The notes below the pieces were generated by a model that was not told the origin of the DNA, ran no database searches, and worked only from the letters and a program-made list of their open reading frames with translations. The translations under genes and the position numbers were made by a program. From Aradus depressus (lineage: Eukaryota; Arthropoda; Insecta; Hemiptera; Aradidae), in NCBI GenBank assembly GCA_963662175.1, contig OY759223.1, forward strand, positions 19,879,460 through 19,943,459: a stretch of 64,000 nucleotides of DNA, given 5' to 3'. Position 1 is the stretch's first letter. The number at the start of each line of letters is the position of its first letter. Below, piece after piece: positions 56,201 to 64,000 of the stretch.

Positions 56201-59200
56201 AGAAATTGTGTATTTTAATTATCTATTCCTAGAATGGAGCTTCACGAAGTAAATCTGGAAACCATAAATTATTTCAATCAAGATTGATAATTTAGTTTTA
56301 GTCACTACTAAAATCGAGTAATCATTAGTTATTAGTTTTAGTTTGGATTAATTTTTTAACTAAAAATATATTTTTCGTATTTGAAAACGAGGCAATAAAA
56401 TATTATCCAGAAAATGAATCGACCTTGTCCCTTCTAGTAACTACTGACCTGACACTACGCAATAAAATTTTAAACTCTTAAAAATTACTCAAGTTCTTTC
56501 AATTCAAAATAAGTTCTCCTATGCTACTGTGACCAACTCACCGAAATCACACAAACTATCTGATGAGATGTTTGAGAAAAGAGTCGTCATGAAAAGCAAT
56601 TTAAATATAATGAATCGAAAACATTGATGGTTTGATTATATGTGCTGTACTAGTAAAAGAATAAAAAAATAAAAAATATGAAAATATTGTTATTTGCATA
56701 CCATGTATGAATGACTAATAAAAGAATAAACCATTTGTCTAATTTAATAATTCATTTACTTTACAATTTCCTCGACATTAGTATTGCAATCAAATTATTA
56801 ATCAACATTGAAAACTAAAATTGATTCAATCATTATTTCAATTTTTATACGACTAAAACTAATTCAATCGTCAATCGTCAGTTAAACGTTTGTTTTAGTT
56901 TTTAATCGTCAATCAAACTAAATTTTTGCCAAAACTGATCAATACCAAATGTTCTTTTTTCAATTTAGAACTCTACGAGAAAACCTTCATGAATATTAAT
57001 TTACAAAAATTAAAACAAAAATGGATACTACGTGAGTTTCAATTCAAAAATAGTGTAATATTAACAAACCTTCCTCCGACCAAAAATAAATCACAGGTTG
57101 GATAGTGGCACTTGAGGTCTCTTCCAGGTTTGGGAATCCTGAGTTTATGGTAGATCCCACCAGGTCCGTGGAACTCGACGTAGCGGTCATTTTGGAGAAA
57201 CACCAACTGAATATAACAAGACACAACTTTAGATATCGCAACCAGTGAAGACAGCAAGTATCATCAAGCTTAGTAACGATCACAAATTCTAACTTAAGTT
57301 TTCTCCAGAATTTAATTTTTTCTGAGCCATTGATTACAAAAATTAATAAGTTGGTGAATCACCACCAATATACTTCCCCAGAACGAATTAATCAATTAAC
57401 TTTTCGCTCCCTCTCCAAAACCCGTCGACCGTATGCTCTAATATTCAATAGTTGACTTACATAAGTAAAGACTCCTAAATCTTCAAACTAAATCTTGTGT
57501 CAATAAATTCATTACATTGGCAGTTATTAAGATTTATGAATAGTGTCCCTCTCTGATGTCCCTTCTCTTCGGCCGATATCGCTGAAAATTAATAAGTGTC
57601 ACCCTTATGGGGTTTTGAATTCAAATATGAAATTTTGTGTTTGATATATTCATTACAACGGAAGTGATTTTTGAGTTAAGCCTCACCTCTAATTCCCCCT
57701 ACCCTTTGACCGATTTGGCTGAAAATCGACAGTTGTTGTCCTTACTGAGTTCAGGTCACACATATAAAATTTCGTGTCTGTACATTCATTCGGCAGTTAT
57801 TAGAGTTTTCGTGTTAAACCTCCACCCTAATCCCCCCCCTTCAAAAATCAAAACCCTATAAGAACGACACATATTAATTTTTCGCGTAATCGACCGAAGG
57901 GAAGAAGGAATAAGGAGGGGCTTTCCACAAATCGTAATAATTGCCGATGTATTGAATGTACCCACACAAAATTTAGTATGAGGATTCAGAATTTCCTATG
58001 TAAGTCAACTATTTATTTTAAGCCTAAACGGTCGCTTTTGAAGGGAGAGCGAAAACATAATTGATGAATTATGGCTGTGGAAGTACATCGCAGTGATTCA
58101 TCGATTACCTTTTTAACTACTCTACGTTCTCTACCGACCGTAGAAATAAAATAAAATAATAAAACTATACAAAACATATGCGTATCAACATTCGTGACAA
58201 TTACAGTAACATCTGTGAAAGACTGTAACCGTTCTTATAACAGTCAAGTCAATCCTCATGATTTGAAATCATAATGTTGACAGTTAAATCATGATAAATT
58301 TGAATACCTTAGAATAGTCATCAGAGAGGATCTCAAAAGCGACCACCTCTGAGTCCATACATCGCTCGAATTTCATCGAAAGATTGTCCACTTCAAAACA
58401 TCGAACTCGAGGTTTGTATATACCAGTGGCTAGAATGTAGTGTCCATCCCGTGACACTCGAACACAATTCGTGAGATCTGGCATGTCGAAGTCTTGTAAC
58501 AACTCGATCCGACGACGCAACTCTGCAAAGCAAAATTATTATATGTTGTTGAAGCTTTTGGATTGTGTAAGGAGATTCTTAATCTATACATAATATATTT
58601 ATCATAGATTCATTTCTCCTATTTATTTTTTCAATTTTTAAAACCTAGCAATTCCAGACGTTTCGGGAAGCATTACTAGCACACTACTATCATCAGAATC
58701 TATCAATTATTTGTTCTTAACGTAAACAACGTGAGAAATATGATCTGTGAAAAGACTATGAAGACATAAAAAATGAGTCAAAATAAAGAAAAAATTATTA
58801 AAGATACTGATGTTGGGAGTGTAATTGCTAAGTGTTAAAAACCAATATAAAAATGGAACAAATGTAGTTGTGATAAATATATTACAAAGGAGCAATGTAC
58901 GAATAATATGTTATTTCCATTTTTTTATTGTATACCTCTTTTGAAATACTTTTTACTGTGTACTTCGGTATGGGCCCGCTATTTCAAATCAATATTTCGG
59001 CCCCACCAATTAGATTTTTTGAAACAAAAATTATACAAAGTACAGAAGAGTTCAATATTTATGATTATTCGGTTAGAATGGAAATAATAATTTTTCTATT
59101 TAAAAAAAAAAAAAAAAAAGAACGAAGGGCGGGAATATAAGAAAATTTTTGATATGGGCCCACCAACGAGAGAGTGAGCTGTACTTTTCCTCAATTTCCA

Positions 59201-60016
59201 CGCCACAGCTTCACGAAAAGAACCGACGGGAGGGTCAACATTTTATTCTTTTGCATACATCATAAGTTTTGTTTATGATAATATCACATATTATGTTCTT
59301 TTCATAATACATATCCGAAGGAATAAAATGATTCTTCCGTCATCATTCGAGTGAAGCAAAAGAGGTTCTCCCGAAAATATCCGTGGCAGGTAGATTAAGG
59401 AAAGGCCCTAGATATACTATACAGTAGTCATATTTCGTTGTTGTTTATTCGGGTACGTTTGATACTGACCAAAAACTTCCTTTAATTATTTTCTTACTAA
59501 TAACAATTATTTTTATTCTAACCGATTGATTAAAGTTCGAACTCTTGATAAATTTTTGTTTGAAAAAGTCCAATCGGATAGCAGATACTGCGGGTCCATG
59601 CAGTACTCCCGATTGTCCTCTGTTTTTCCAATTCTTGAAAACCAAAAAATAAAAAAAATAATTATTTCACTAGAAAAACAGTTGAATTAACAATAACTGT
59701 AACTTCGATAGATATATTTCGAACCATAGTGCACTCTCAGATTAGAGATGAATAGAAACGTGAAATAATTTATTTTACGAACTCTGTTATTTATTACAAC
59801 AGAAACACACATCTACTTACCGAAGCTCTTCTTTAAAAGTGATCGCCTTTTTCGGTCTGACAGCCACTATAAAATTAAAACAAATGTAAAAATCATGAAA
59901 CAAAATACATTACTGAGAAATGTTTTAAAAAATTAAAGAAAAAAACGTACTTCTGGGACAGATTTACCAGCGGTGAGATTATATATTTTGATGTTATTCG
60001 GATCAGAAACCTGCAT
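41144..60016 (-). CDS. NOL10: Nucleolar protein 10 (NOL10 / Enp2), thirteen coding exons
   Basis: NOL10 is a nucleolar WD40 protein of the small-subunit processome (yeast Enp2), needed for 18S rRNA maturation. Thirteen exons join with intact phase at all twelve GT-AG junctions to give 678 residues; human NOL10 has 688. It starts MQVSDPNNIKIYNLTAGKS and continues RRRIELLQDFDMP and YILATGIYKPRVRCFEVD (residues about 62-79). The WD40-type region reaches about residue 380, with TGQ-like SGQVLLYDLRSDKP and GPAPRWCSFLDNLTEELEE. LRAYMHGYFMNIRLY lies near 394-408. The NUC153 motif DERFKIIFENPDFEID falls at about 475-490. The acidic/basic coiled region (about 528-600) and a basic tail ending KPFHRRKK complete it. 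Introns hold SINEs, a minisatellite, a pogo-like element and fold-backs. It is convergent with NAF1 and divergent from the gene at 61089. Confidence 0.95.
41537..41630 (-). CDS. NOL10: NOL10 coding exon 12
   Basis: Acceptor tttatag, donor GTATGC. Encodes RPLGERVETEQKQTLQELKL and KEMTFTVNR, matching the KQLTFTLKR block of human NOL10. Confidence 0.9.
41903..42190. repeat. Tandem duplication (2 x 144 bp) of the end of NOL10 exon 11
   Basis: 41903-42046 and 42047-42190 are near-identical direct copies. Each holds about 110 bp of coding exon, the GTAAGT donor and about 34 bp of intron. The downstream copy (lower coordinates) keeps an open frame and its own donor, but lacks an obvious acceptor in front of it. 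Confidence 0.9.
42080..42315 (-). CDS. NOL10: NOL10 coding exon 11
   Basis: Acceptor tctctacag, donor GTAAGT. Encodes an acidic stretch (SSEEGSGESDEYDSD) and a charged coiled stretch (VRAEHRKIRREKEEEERKEL) ending DPLAS. Its 3' part and donor are tandemly duplicated just downstream. Reading through the donor gives an immediate TAA. Confidence 0.88.
42430..42800 (+). pseudogene. LINE reverse-transcriptase C-terminal relic (NOL10 intron 10)
   Basis: One frame reads ANSLWNSLPLQIRHAPTLLP then FKSLLL, the pattern that closes the reverse-transcriptase polyprotein of several non-LTR clades (W-N-x-L-P ... F-K). Upstream frames are broken. It is antisense to NOL10. Confidence 0.6.
43131..43389. repeat. 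Fold-back element (NOL10 intron 10)
   Basis: The ends TATCGCACTCCCAGAAGAAT and ATTCTTCTGGGGGAGCGATA are inverted copies, extending through GTCGTAACTT. About 260 bp, no protein. Confidence 0.7.
43950..44040 (-). CDS. NOL10: NOL10 coding exon 10
   Basis: Acceptor tctgtttag, donor GTATAT. Encodes LLNPAVSRLDKNRKKELEKE and continues to QPVE, phase 0. Confidence 0.88.
45071..45228 (-). CDS. NOL10: NOL10 coding exon 9, NUC153 motif
   Basis: Acceptor ttatacag, donor GTAATA. Encodes LLPKVNKELALKI and DERFKIIFENPDFEID, the NUC153 motif shared with other nucleolar proteins. Confidence 0.93.
46075..46205 (+). repeat. Half copy of the 55996-56230 hairpin element
   Basis: CAGTTTGTAAGTGACTCTTG through AATTATCTATTC matches the right arm of the hairpin element, with a few substitutions. 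The left arm is absent. Confidence 0.8.
46371..47580. repeat. 110-bp minisatellite, 11 copies (NOL10 intron 8)
   Basis: Unit starts fall at 46371, 46481, 46591 and every 110 bp to 47471. The unit contains GTACAAACGAATACACATCT and AGCCGTTGGAACCTTGATAA. Copies are nearly identical; I noted one G variant (ACACGTCT) in the unit at 46701. Confidence 0.98.
47607..47767 (-). CDS. NOL10: NOL10 coding exon 8
   Basis: Acceptor tttcaag, donor GTGAGT. Encodes SQMLRAYMHGYFMNIRLY and the basic helix YKKKKIREKVE. A minisatellite begins 25 bp into the following intron. Confidence 0.93.
47855..48060 (+). repeat. Dispersed repeat A fragment (NOL10 intron 7)
   Basis: Starts TGAATCACCGGCAATGTACT and CCCCAG, then one module with ATTACATCGGCAGTCATTAG. 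Confidence 0.6.
48213..49216. mobile_element. Pogo/Tigger-like DNA transposon, transposase-truncated
   Basis: The 1-kb element is flanked by TA on each side (48211-48212, 49217-49218). Its inverted ends share AGTAAAATC, TATAACGAT and CCGGATATAACGATG. The interior encodes only the N-terminal DNA-binding part of a CENP-B-type transposase; the DDE catalytic domain is missing. Pogo-like elements insert at TA. Confidence 0.8.
48645..48990 (+). pseudogene. CENP-B-type helix-turn-helix transposase fragment
   Basis: Frames read MTSNKRRAFSIEEKVKIINR, WKSRDKIKETFEKY, and then LRSSQHQDLEDTLLKWFKVQ followed by RSRNIPISGPILQETANELA. This is the order of the two helix-turn-helix units in CENP-B and Tigger transposases. 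Small frameshifts occur around 48740-48800 and an A run lies at 48816. No D-D-D core follows. Confidence 0.75.
49220..49385 (+). mobile_element. LINE 3' tail
   Basis: TTCTTAGGGGACCTCGGTCC followed by AGAATAAACAAA matches the tails of the two minus-strand LINE relics. Similar T-rich sequence continues on the other side of the pogo-like element (about 48065-48210), so the latter may have inserted into this tail. Confidence 0.45.
49775..49812 (+). mobile_element. Helitron-like 3' terminus
   Basis: TACTCCGGGCGAAGCCGGGT forms a GC hairpin a few bases before a terminal CTGTTAG. Related ends occur at 51425-51463 and, in reverse, at 63065-63100. It lies just beyond the end of NOL10 exon 7. Confidence 0.4.
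49837..50107 (-). CDS. NOL10: NOL10 coding exon 7
   Basis: Acceptor ttatttcag, donor GTAAGT. Encodes LGPAPRWCSFLDNLTEELEE and DDYKFVTKKELNELNLTHLV. A SINE ends only about 23 bp upstream of the acceptor. Confidence 0.94.
50131..50452 (-). mobile_element. SINE next to NOL10 exon 7 acceptor
   Basis: Near full length in NOL10 orientation: tRNA-like head at 50452 (GGCGCCGGTTGCTCAGTGG), 3' end at about 50133 (GGGCATGAGTCATAGTAGCT). Only about 23 bp separate its end from the splice acceptor. Confidence 0.8.
50453..50595 (+). repeat. Dispersed repeat A fragment
   Basis: AAAACCAATCGATCAGTTGG, then AATAGTTGACTTGCAAAGGG and a module part ending TTTTTGAGTT. Confidence 0.55.
51425..51463 (+). mobile_element. 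Helitron-like 3' terminus
   Basis: GTTACTCCCAGGCAACGCCC, GTTAACCTG, then CTAG. A short hairpin before CTAG is the expected Helitron 3' end; no Rep/helicase gene is present. Confidence 0.45.
51550..51772 (-). CDS. NOL10: NOL10 coding exon 6
   Basis: Acceptor gttgacag, donor GTAAGT. Encodes GSGQVLLYDLRSDKPYLIKD and ILKIWNKND, close to human NOL10 in the same place. Confidence 0.93.
52033..52386 (+). mobile_element. SINE, full length (NOL10 intron 5)
   Basis: The most complete copy: GGCGCCGGTAGCTCAGTGG head, GTGGGTTCGTAGCCCGACC B box, body, and 3' end CATAAAACCTAAAACCTAAA with an A-rich tail. It is antisense to NOL10. Confidence 0.9.
52862..52880. repeat. G homopolymer
   Basis: About 18 consecutive G residues in NOL10 intron 5. 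Confidence 0.9.
53316..53526 (-). mobile_element. SINE, internally deleted (NOL10 intron 5)
   Basis: The 3' end (GACTCACGCCCGGGC in reverse) and head (GAGCTCAGTAAGCAGCGGGC in reverse) flank a shortened body. It is sense to NOL10. Confidence 0.75.
53791..54003 (-). CDS. NOL10: NOL10 coding exon 5
   Basis: Acceptor ttgttgcag, donor GTAAGT. Encodes PELYRFNMERGQFLNPMQT and GTVEAWDPRSKSR, a WD-type blade. It is notably GC-rich beside its AT-rich introns. Confidence 0.93.
54418..54722 (-). mobile_element. SINE, near full length (NOL10 intron 4)
   Basis: Runs from ATCATGCCCGGGCTTTAACT to ACTGAGCTACCGGCACCCTC. It is sense to NOL10. Confidence 0.85.
55075..55552. repeat. Fold-back element with G run (NOL10 intron 4)
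   Basis: Terminal arms of about 115 bp are inverted: TTGTAGGAATATTGAGGGTC starts the left arm and its complement ends the right arm. Each arm holds AAACGCCAACGTTTC and GATGATGATATAAAA in one or other orientation. A run of more than 20 G lies at about 55183-55207, with a CCCCCC partner at 55434. Confidence 0.85.
55996..56230. repeat. Near-perfect hairpin element (NOL10 intron 4)
   Basis: Arms of about 110 bp are almost exact inverted copies with a loop of about 12 bp near 56110-56121. The ends read AATAGATAATTAAAATACAC and its complement. A half copy is at 46075-46205. Confidence 0.9.
57070..57206 (-). CDS. NOL10: NOL10 coding exon 4
   Basis: Acceptor tatattcag, donor GTTTGT. Encodes LVFLQNDRYVEFHGPGG and HYPTCDLFLVGG; two bases of a Ser codon remain at the end. 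Confidence 0.92.
57345..58110. repeat. Dispersed repeat A, composite copy (NOL10 intron 3)
   Basis: Starts GGTGAATCACCACCAATATA (+), runs through four forward modules, then switches to reverse-oriented module sequence after about 57840 and closes with a reversed terminus near 58075-58105. Confidence 0.6.
58308..58522 (-). CDS. NOL10: NOL10 coding exon 3
   Basis: Acceptor gctttgcag, donor GTATTC. Encodes ELRRRIELLQDFDMP through FEILSDDYSK, the start of the beta-propeller region. Confidence 0.93.
58565..58720. repeat. Partial copy of the 17525-17905 fold-back
   Basis: AAGGAGATTCTTA, CAGACGTTTCGGGAAGCATT and ATCATCAGAATCTAT match one arm. Confidence 0.65.
59821..59866 (-). CDS. NOL10: NOL10 coding exon 2
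   Basis: A 46-bp microexon-sized piece encoding WLSDRKRRSLLKKSF plus one base, with acceptor ttttatag and donor GTAAGT. WLSDRK is conserved in NOL10 proteins. Confidence 0.9.
59951..60016 (-). CDS. NOL10: NOL10 coding exon 1
   Basis: The start codon is at 60016-60014. It encodes 22 residues ending GKSVPE and stops at a GTACGT donor, phase 0. The start agrees with the family, which begins MQVS. Confidence 0.9.
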
Positions 60017-61088
60017 TTTGTAACGAAAAAATTGACAAACACTTAGTAAAAAAATATTATCATTACATTAATTTCATTTTCGAGATTGAAAAACACAAAA
60101 TATCTGGCACCAAAAAATAGCACACATGCCTAAAAGAAGAAGGTTTCACAACTGTTATAATACGATAGCAACAGAACGCAATCTCTGTGTCAAAGGTGGA
60201 ACTTCATACACAAGAAAAATGATATCCACAGAAGAAACTTGAAAAGATATACTGGTATAATCTACAATACTGGAAATAAAAAAATATTATAGGAAGAATA
60301 AAAAAAACAATACTATTATATTTCTTTACATAAACTGATGTTCAGTAGTTGTATATTATTCTGTAGGTACCTATCTCATATTGTTTCAACCGAACTTCAT
60401 GGTATATGATTCCAAAAAGAAAAAAAAAAGCTGTCTTTGAACATGATAATTAGTGGTCGCTTAACACAAAAAATATCGACATTAAATTTTACATTTAAAT
60501 TCAAAACCTCAAAAGGATAGGAACTATTTTGCGCGAAATCAGTTGAAGGAAATGGTGGGACCAGAGAGGGGCTCGACTCAAATATGCTTATATATATAAC
60601 TGCAGCTGTAAATAATGTATCGACACTAAATTCAGTATGAACATTCAGAAGCTACTATTGTGTCAGATATTGAGTTTTAGTCCAAACGGCCAATTAGCTT
60701 TGTAAGGAGGGAGAAAATATAATTGATTAATTCGTGCTGGAAATGTACTTAGCCGATGATTGACCGACAATTTTTTTTGTCATTAATGACCTAGATATAA
60801 AAAAATTATTTGAATCTTTCTTTCTTTGAAGAATTTTTTTAAGTATAGATAGACATTAAACATTTTACTAGACAACCATATGTTTGAACAGTTTTCTAGA
60901 TGTTAGGGGCATCTAAATATAGTTTTTTTTTATCACACTTTACATATTCGTAGTTAGTAATGGATTTTGTTTAATTATATTTATGTTCTAATGAGTTAAA
61001 AAAAAAACATAATGATAGAAATAAGAAATCATGACAATATATACAAAATTGAAAGTTATTTGAAACAAGGAAGAGAAAACGCTTCATA
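60017..61088. other. Divergent intergenic region, NOL10 and the unrecognised gene
   Basis: One kilobase between two start codons on opposite strands. The middle holds a dispersed repeat A fragment (about 60440-60770). Promoters of both genes should lie here, but no TATA or initiator pattern stands out in such AT-rich sequence. Confidence 0.5.
60440..60770 (-). repeat. Dispersed repeat A fragment
   Basis: One module (TGTAAATAATGTATCGACAC) and a reversed terminus near 60740-60765 (CCGATGATTGACCGACAA). Confidence 0.5.
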
Positions 61089-61177
61089 ATGGATTCGGAA
61101 CGAGGCTCCTATTTTGCCAATACCAGGAATACTCTCAGCCAAATTTTTGGTGGAGACAAACCCCCAAACGAAATTCA
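61089..61177 (+). CDS. Unrecognised gene, exon 1
   Basis: The ATG opens a 29-codon frame that ends at a GTGAGC donor. It reads through GGDKPPNEI, a composition unlike the surrounding AT-rich repeats. Confidence 0.5.
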
Positions 61178-63045
61178 GTGAGCAAAGAAATATTTCTATA
61201 ATATAATTGTTTTGTACTCAGGAGTAATATTTGAGTTTATGGGCTCAACTATTAATCCAGGAAAAAACTGCTGGTAAATATCAGGATAATAGAGATAAAT
61301 TACACTGTAGTATACACTATAATATAGGTAGTCAATAATACTATATTGGTCGACAAAAGTTAGGACTGTCATAGTAGAGTCGGGCTCAAGTCCACGAGAG
61401 TGATGTAAGAGCGCTCTGGTAGTAGGCGACCGTCTGGTAGTATGACCTCGTAGTTATAGGCCGGGCAAGAGTTGCAATAACTAACTAGTTAAAACTGCCA
61501 ATAACTCAAAACGTAAAATTTGGATAAATAAAACAAACTTCTTTTTTGAAATATTCTCTATTCCACTGAAAATAGTTATACAAATACTACCGGTTTTGGC
61601 CCGTGTTCCATATCATTTAACACAATCAATATTTATTATGACTATTTGATATTTTTACTTACATTTCGTTACAATTTCAATTTATATCTTAATTTAGTTT
61701 TTGTTATTTATTTAGTTTTTAATGATAGGAAAAGTTGTAATTTTATTAATATTTATCTTGCCATGAGTAATATTTTTGTTGAATACACAAACATTATTTC
61801 TGGCATATCACATACACATTAGATTATCTAGTTAGAATTAAATTAATAATAGTTATCTTAAATTTCATTTTCCACTATTATTGGAAGTAAATATTTCCTT
61901 ACCTACCTGATGTTCCTTATACGTACGGTTCGCACTTAGCAAAGTTCTCTTAGTATATGTACAACTAATCCTGACGATGGTGTAGTTTTTGTATAACAAC
62001 TTTTTGTGGAATAGACAATATTTCAAAAATAAGTTTGTTTCATTTATTACAGGTTTCCATATATGTGTTCGCGTTGAACTTCAGCGTCGATACTGTGCTC
62101 CTTGACATGTAGATACAATAATATTATTAAATATTTCTGTTGGCGTAGCTAGGGGGGGGGGGGGGGGGAGGGGCAGGGATGTGCAATCTAATGCACCTAA
62201 TTTAAAAAAAATATATAATTTATCATGACAACTCCACCACTGACGAAAATTACAGTCAAGACAAGGATATAGAAAGCTTCAGTTCCCAGTCAAACGTTAA
62301 TCGGATTCAAATTACACTTTCTTAAAGTTTGGACTCCAACGAATGCTGCCAATCTGCGAAGTGTGAGAGGTTACCTCACAATAAAACGCGCGACAATTTT
62401 AAAATCTCTTCCAAAAACACCGCACGACGATGCAATGTTTACCTAAAATAAAAGACTATATTTTAAAATATATTCAATGAAAGTCGTAAAAAGGGAAATT
62501 AATTGCTTTTTAGAGTACATTTAGTGCTATCAACTGAACGAGAATGAAATAGTAAAAAATAAATTTCAGCTGAAAAAGTGTTGAACCGATTTGCTAAAAA
62601 AAAAAGAAAATTAAGGCTTATTTAATTGAGGATACTTACTACTTCTTATTGTATCAGATTGGATGACTAGACTGATAAAAATTTTAATTGTTGATTTAAA
62701 GTGTTGATTATTTTGTTATAACATACTAATATTTTGTGTATGGTACCTAATTGTTAATTAAACTTAAACTAAAAACATGATTGTGAAATGTAAACTATTG
62801 TTTTATTATCTCGGTCTAGCTACGCCAATGAGTATTTCTCTTTAAAATATTTGTTTTTGGGCATTAAGATGGGCTCATTAATCATATAAGCCCTTCAGCC
62901 TTCTTGAATTCATTAACAAATAATACGACCTTTTATATACAGGTCAAACCTCGGAACGGCGAGCAATGAAAGTCTACCAGGAAGTCTCAATTTGCACGAA
63001 GAAAGAATAAATCGAATGAAAGAATGTGTTTGTCCCTATTTGAAG
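61089..63045 (+). CDS. Unrecognised gene, first two coding exons (3'-incomplete)
   Basis: Exon 1 is 61089-61177 (starts MDSERGSYFANTRNTLSQIF, donor GTGAGC) and exon 2 is 62943-63045 (acceptor ttttatatacag, donor GTAAAT). They join in phase through a Gln codon and give 64 residues, ending in phase 0 with MKECVCPYLK. The start lies 1.07 kb from the NOL10 start on the opposite strand, a divergent arrangement. I do not recognise the protein. A third exon may lie near 63780 or beyond the window. The intron between the two exons holds a hAT-like element. Confidence 0.5.
61352..61488 (+). mobile_element. SINE 3' fragment with internal duplication
   Basis: TAGAGTCGGGCTCAAGTCCA through GAGCGCTCTGGTAGTAGG, then a short repeat CGTCTGGTAGTATGACC and the 3' end. 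Confidence 0.7.
62138..62830. mobile_element. hAT-like non-autonomous element
   Basis: Inverted ends TTGGCGTAGCTAG and CTAGCTACGCCAA, close to the CAGTGGCGTAGC-type ends of many arthropod hAT elements. TATTTCT follows on both outer sides, fitting an 8-bp duplication with drift. Interior has a G run (about 62152-62168) and no transposase. Confidence 0.6.
62943..63045 (+). CDS. Unrecognised gene, exon 2
   Basis: The frame reads SNLGTASNESLPGSLNLHEE and then RINRMKECVCPYLK, bounded by a cag-type acceptor and a GTAAAT donor, with phase matching exon 1. Confidence 0.5.
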
Positions 63046-63064
63046 GTAAATTAAATATTTATCA

Positions 63065-63105
63065 ACAACTAGCAGGTTAGCCGGCTTCACCTCTTGAGTA
63101 ACATT
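63065..63105 (-). mobile_element. Helitron-like 3' terminus, reverse
   Basis: Read on the minus strand: GTTACTCAAGAGGTGAAGCC, GGCTAACCTG, CTAG. Same end as at 51425-51463. Confidence 0.4.
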
Positions 63106-63594
63106 AAGCAGGTTAATACAATTATACCTCTACATAAGATGATTTTCTTGAGGCTGTAAAAAAGGTGTGCCAATTACCCGCCCCCATTAGCATAAATAAA
63201 AATTTTGAGTGCACACAGCCTAGGTTAGATGATCTCATGTCACTTTCCTTGCAATATGAAACAACGACCTGGACCTGCGTCAATGCATGCTTACACGATT
63301 CTCGACCCGAATATTTCCGGGGAACGTTCGCGTCAGCCCTAGTTTAAAGTCTACTTGGTAATTATTCAGAATCGGGCCTCCACACCAAATTTTATTTTTT
63401 TGAAAAAGAAAATATATAAATATATCTAGTTCATAAAAAAAAATGTATTTCTCAATTGTAATATGTTCCTCATATTTTAGTTAATATTGAATGAAATAAT
63501 CTAGGATTAGAGCATAAAACTGTAAACCACAGTAAGAATTTCAAAAATCCAGTTGAAGTATCCGAAGAAATGAAATTTTAACCCTCCCGTCGGT

Positions 63595-63775
63595 CCTTTT
63601 AGTGAAACAGTCCAGGTTCTGCCCCAGAGAAACCCCATGGGGGAGCATAACGAAAGTATCTAGTTTATAAAAAAAAATGTATTTCTCAATATAAAATATA
63701 TAATATGTCAATTAGATATTTTTTTATGCTCCCCCCATGGAGGTTCTCTATATCAGGAGAACCTGGACTGTTTCA
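63595..63775. repeat. Inverted repeat, about 180 bp
   Basis: TAGTGAAACAGTCCAGGTTC and GAACCTGGACTGTTTCACTA close the structure; CCATGGGGGAGCATAA pairs with TTATGCTCCCCCCATGG further in. The A-run segment in the loop resembles 63424-63456. Confidence 0.8.
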
Positions 63776-64000
63776 CTAAGAGAAAACAAACAGACAGAAT
63801 AGTTCGCAATATGAACACAGTGGAGTTCCTGAAATGCACTCATCTCAATAAAAGGCGTGTACATGTGGCCAAACAGAAGCAAATTCAGTGGGAAAAATTT
63901 AGAAAAAAAGTGGGATTAATTTTTATGAATCGTCCAGTTTACAAAAAAAATAAAAATAAAATACTGCATACTGTACCTACTTTACAGAGTCTATCCTTGA

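Noticed and set aside
63780..63960. Third exon of the unrecognised gene
   Set aside because: A phase-0 frame stays open (TVEFLKCTHLNKRRVHVAKQ), but the only AG choices lack a pyrimidine tract and the frame begins inside an inverted-repeat edge. Kept out until transcript evidence exists.

Overview
This is an AT-rich, repeat-dense stretch of an animal nuclear genome. The long introns with GT-AG borders, the tRNA-derived SINE family, and the mix of mariner, PIF/Harbinger, pogo, hAT-like, Helitron-like and LINE debris fit an arthropod, most likely an insect. Hemiptera is my guess only. There is no bacterial or viral gene layout and no rRNA gene. No tRNA gene stands apart from SINE heads.

Four genes are supported. 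THOC2 (+, 11524-15657) encodes the large scaffold of the THO mRNA-export complex as one uninterrupted reading frame. NAF1 (+, six coding exons, 19824-30963) encodes the H/ACA snoRNP assembly factor. NOL10 (-, thirteen coding exons, 60016 down to 41144) encodes the nucleolar WD40/NUC153 protein of small-subunit processing (yeast Enp2). The NAF1 and NOL10 models join with intact phase at every junction, giving complete proteins of 606 and 678 residues. A fourth gene starts at 61089 (+), divergent from NOL10. Its first two exons are readable, I do not recognise the product, and it continues toward or beyond the window edge. The three recognised genes all act in RNA processing or RNP assembly.

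Region by region: 1-11460 is gene-free. It holds copies of a dispersed repeat, a LINE 3' relic, a fold-back with a 43-bp tandem array (about 3.7-4.9 kb) and a 17-copy 141-bp satellite (about 5.1-7.5 kb). THOC2 follows, then a PIF/Harbinger-type element with a MADF-like frame (16463-17097) and a fold-back element. The NAF1 introns carry a SINE, a long inverted repeat, a mariner relic and an intact LINE ORF1-like frame. From 30964 to 41143 lies gene-free DNA between the convergent NAF1 and NOL10 genes. NOL10 introns hold an 11-copy 110-bp minisatellite beside a splice donor, several SINEs, a truncated pogo-like element, fold-backs, and a duplicated exon end.

I did not find a convincing new biological system. 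The strongest leads are the duplicated coding-exon end in NOL10, the base-composition mosaic and lack of introns in THOC2, the repeat arrays grown from dispersed or fold-back elements, and the recurring hammerhead-like CTGANGA-stem-GAAA motifs in several repeat families. Splice sites were located by eye and family assignments rest on remembered protein motifs; no search was run.
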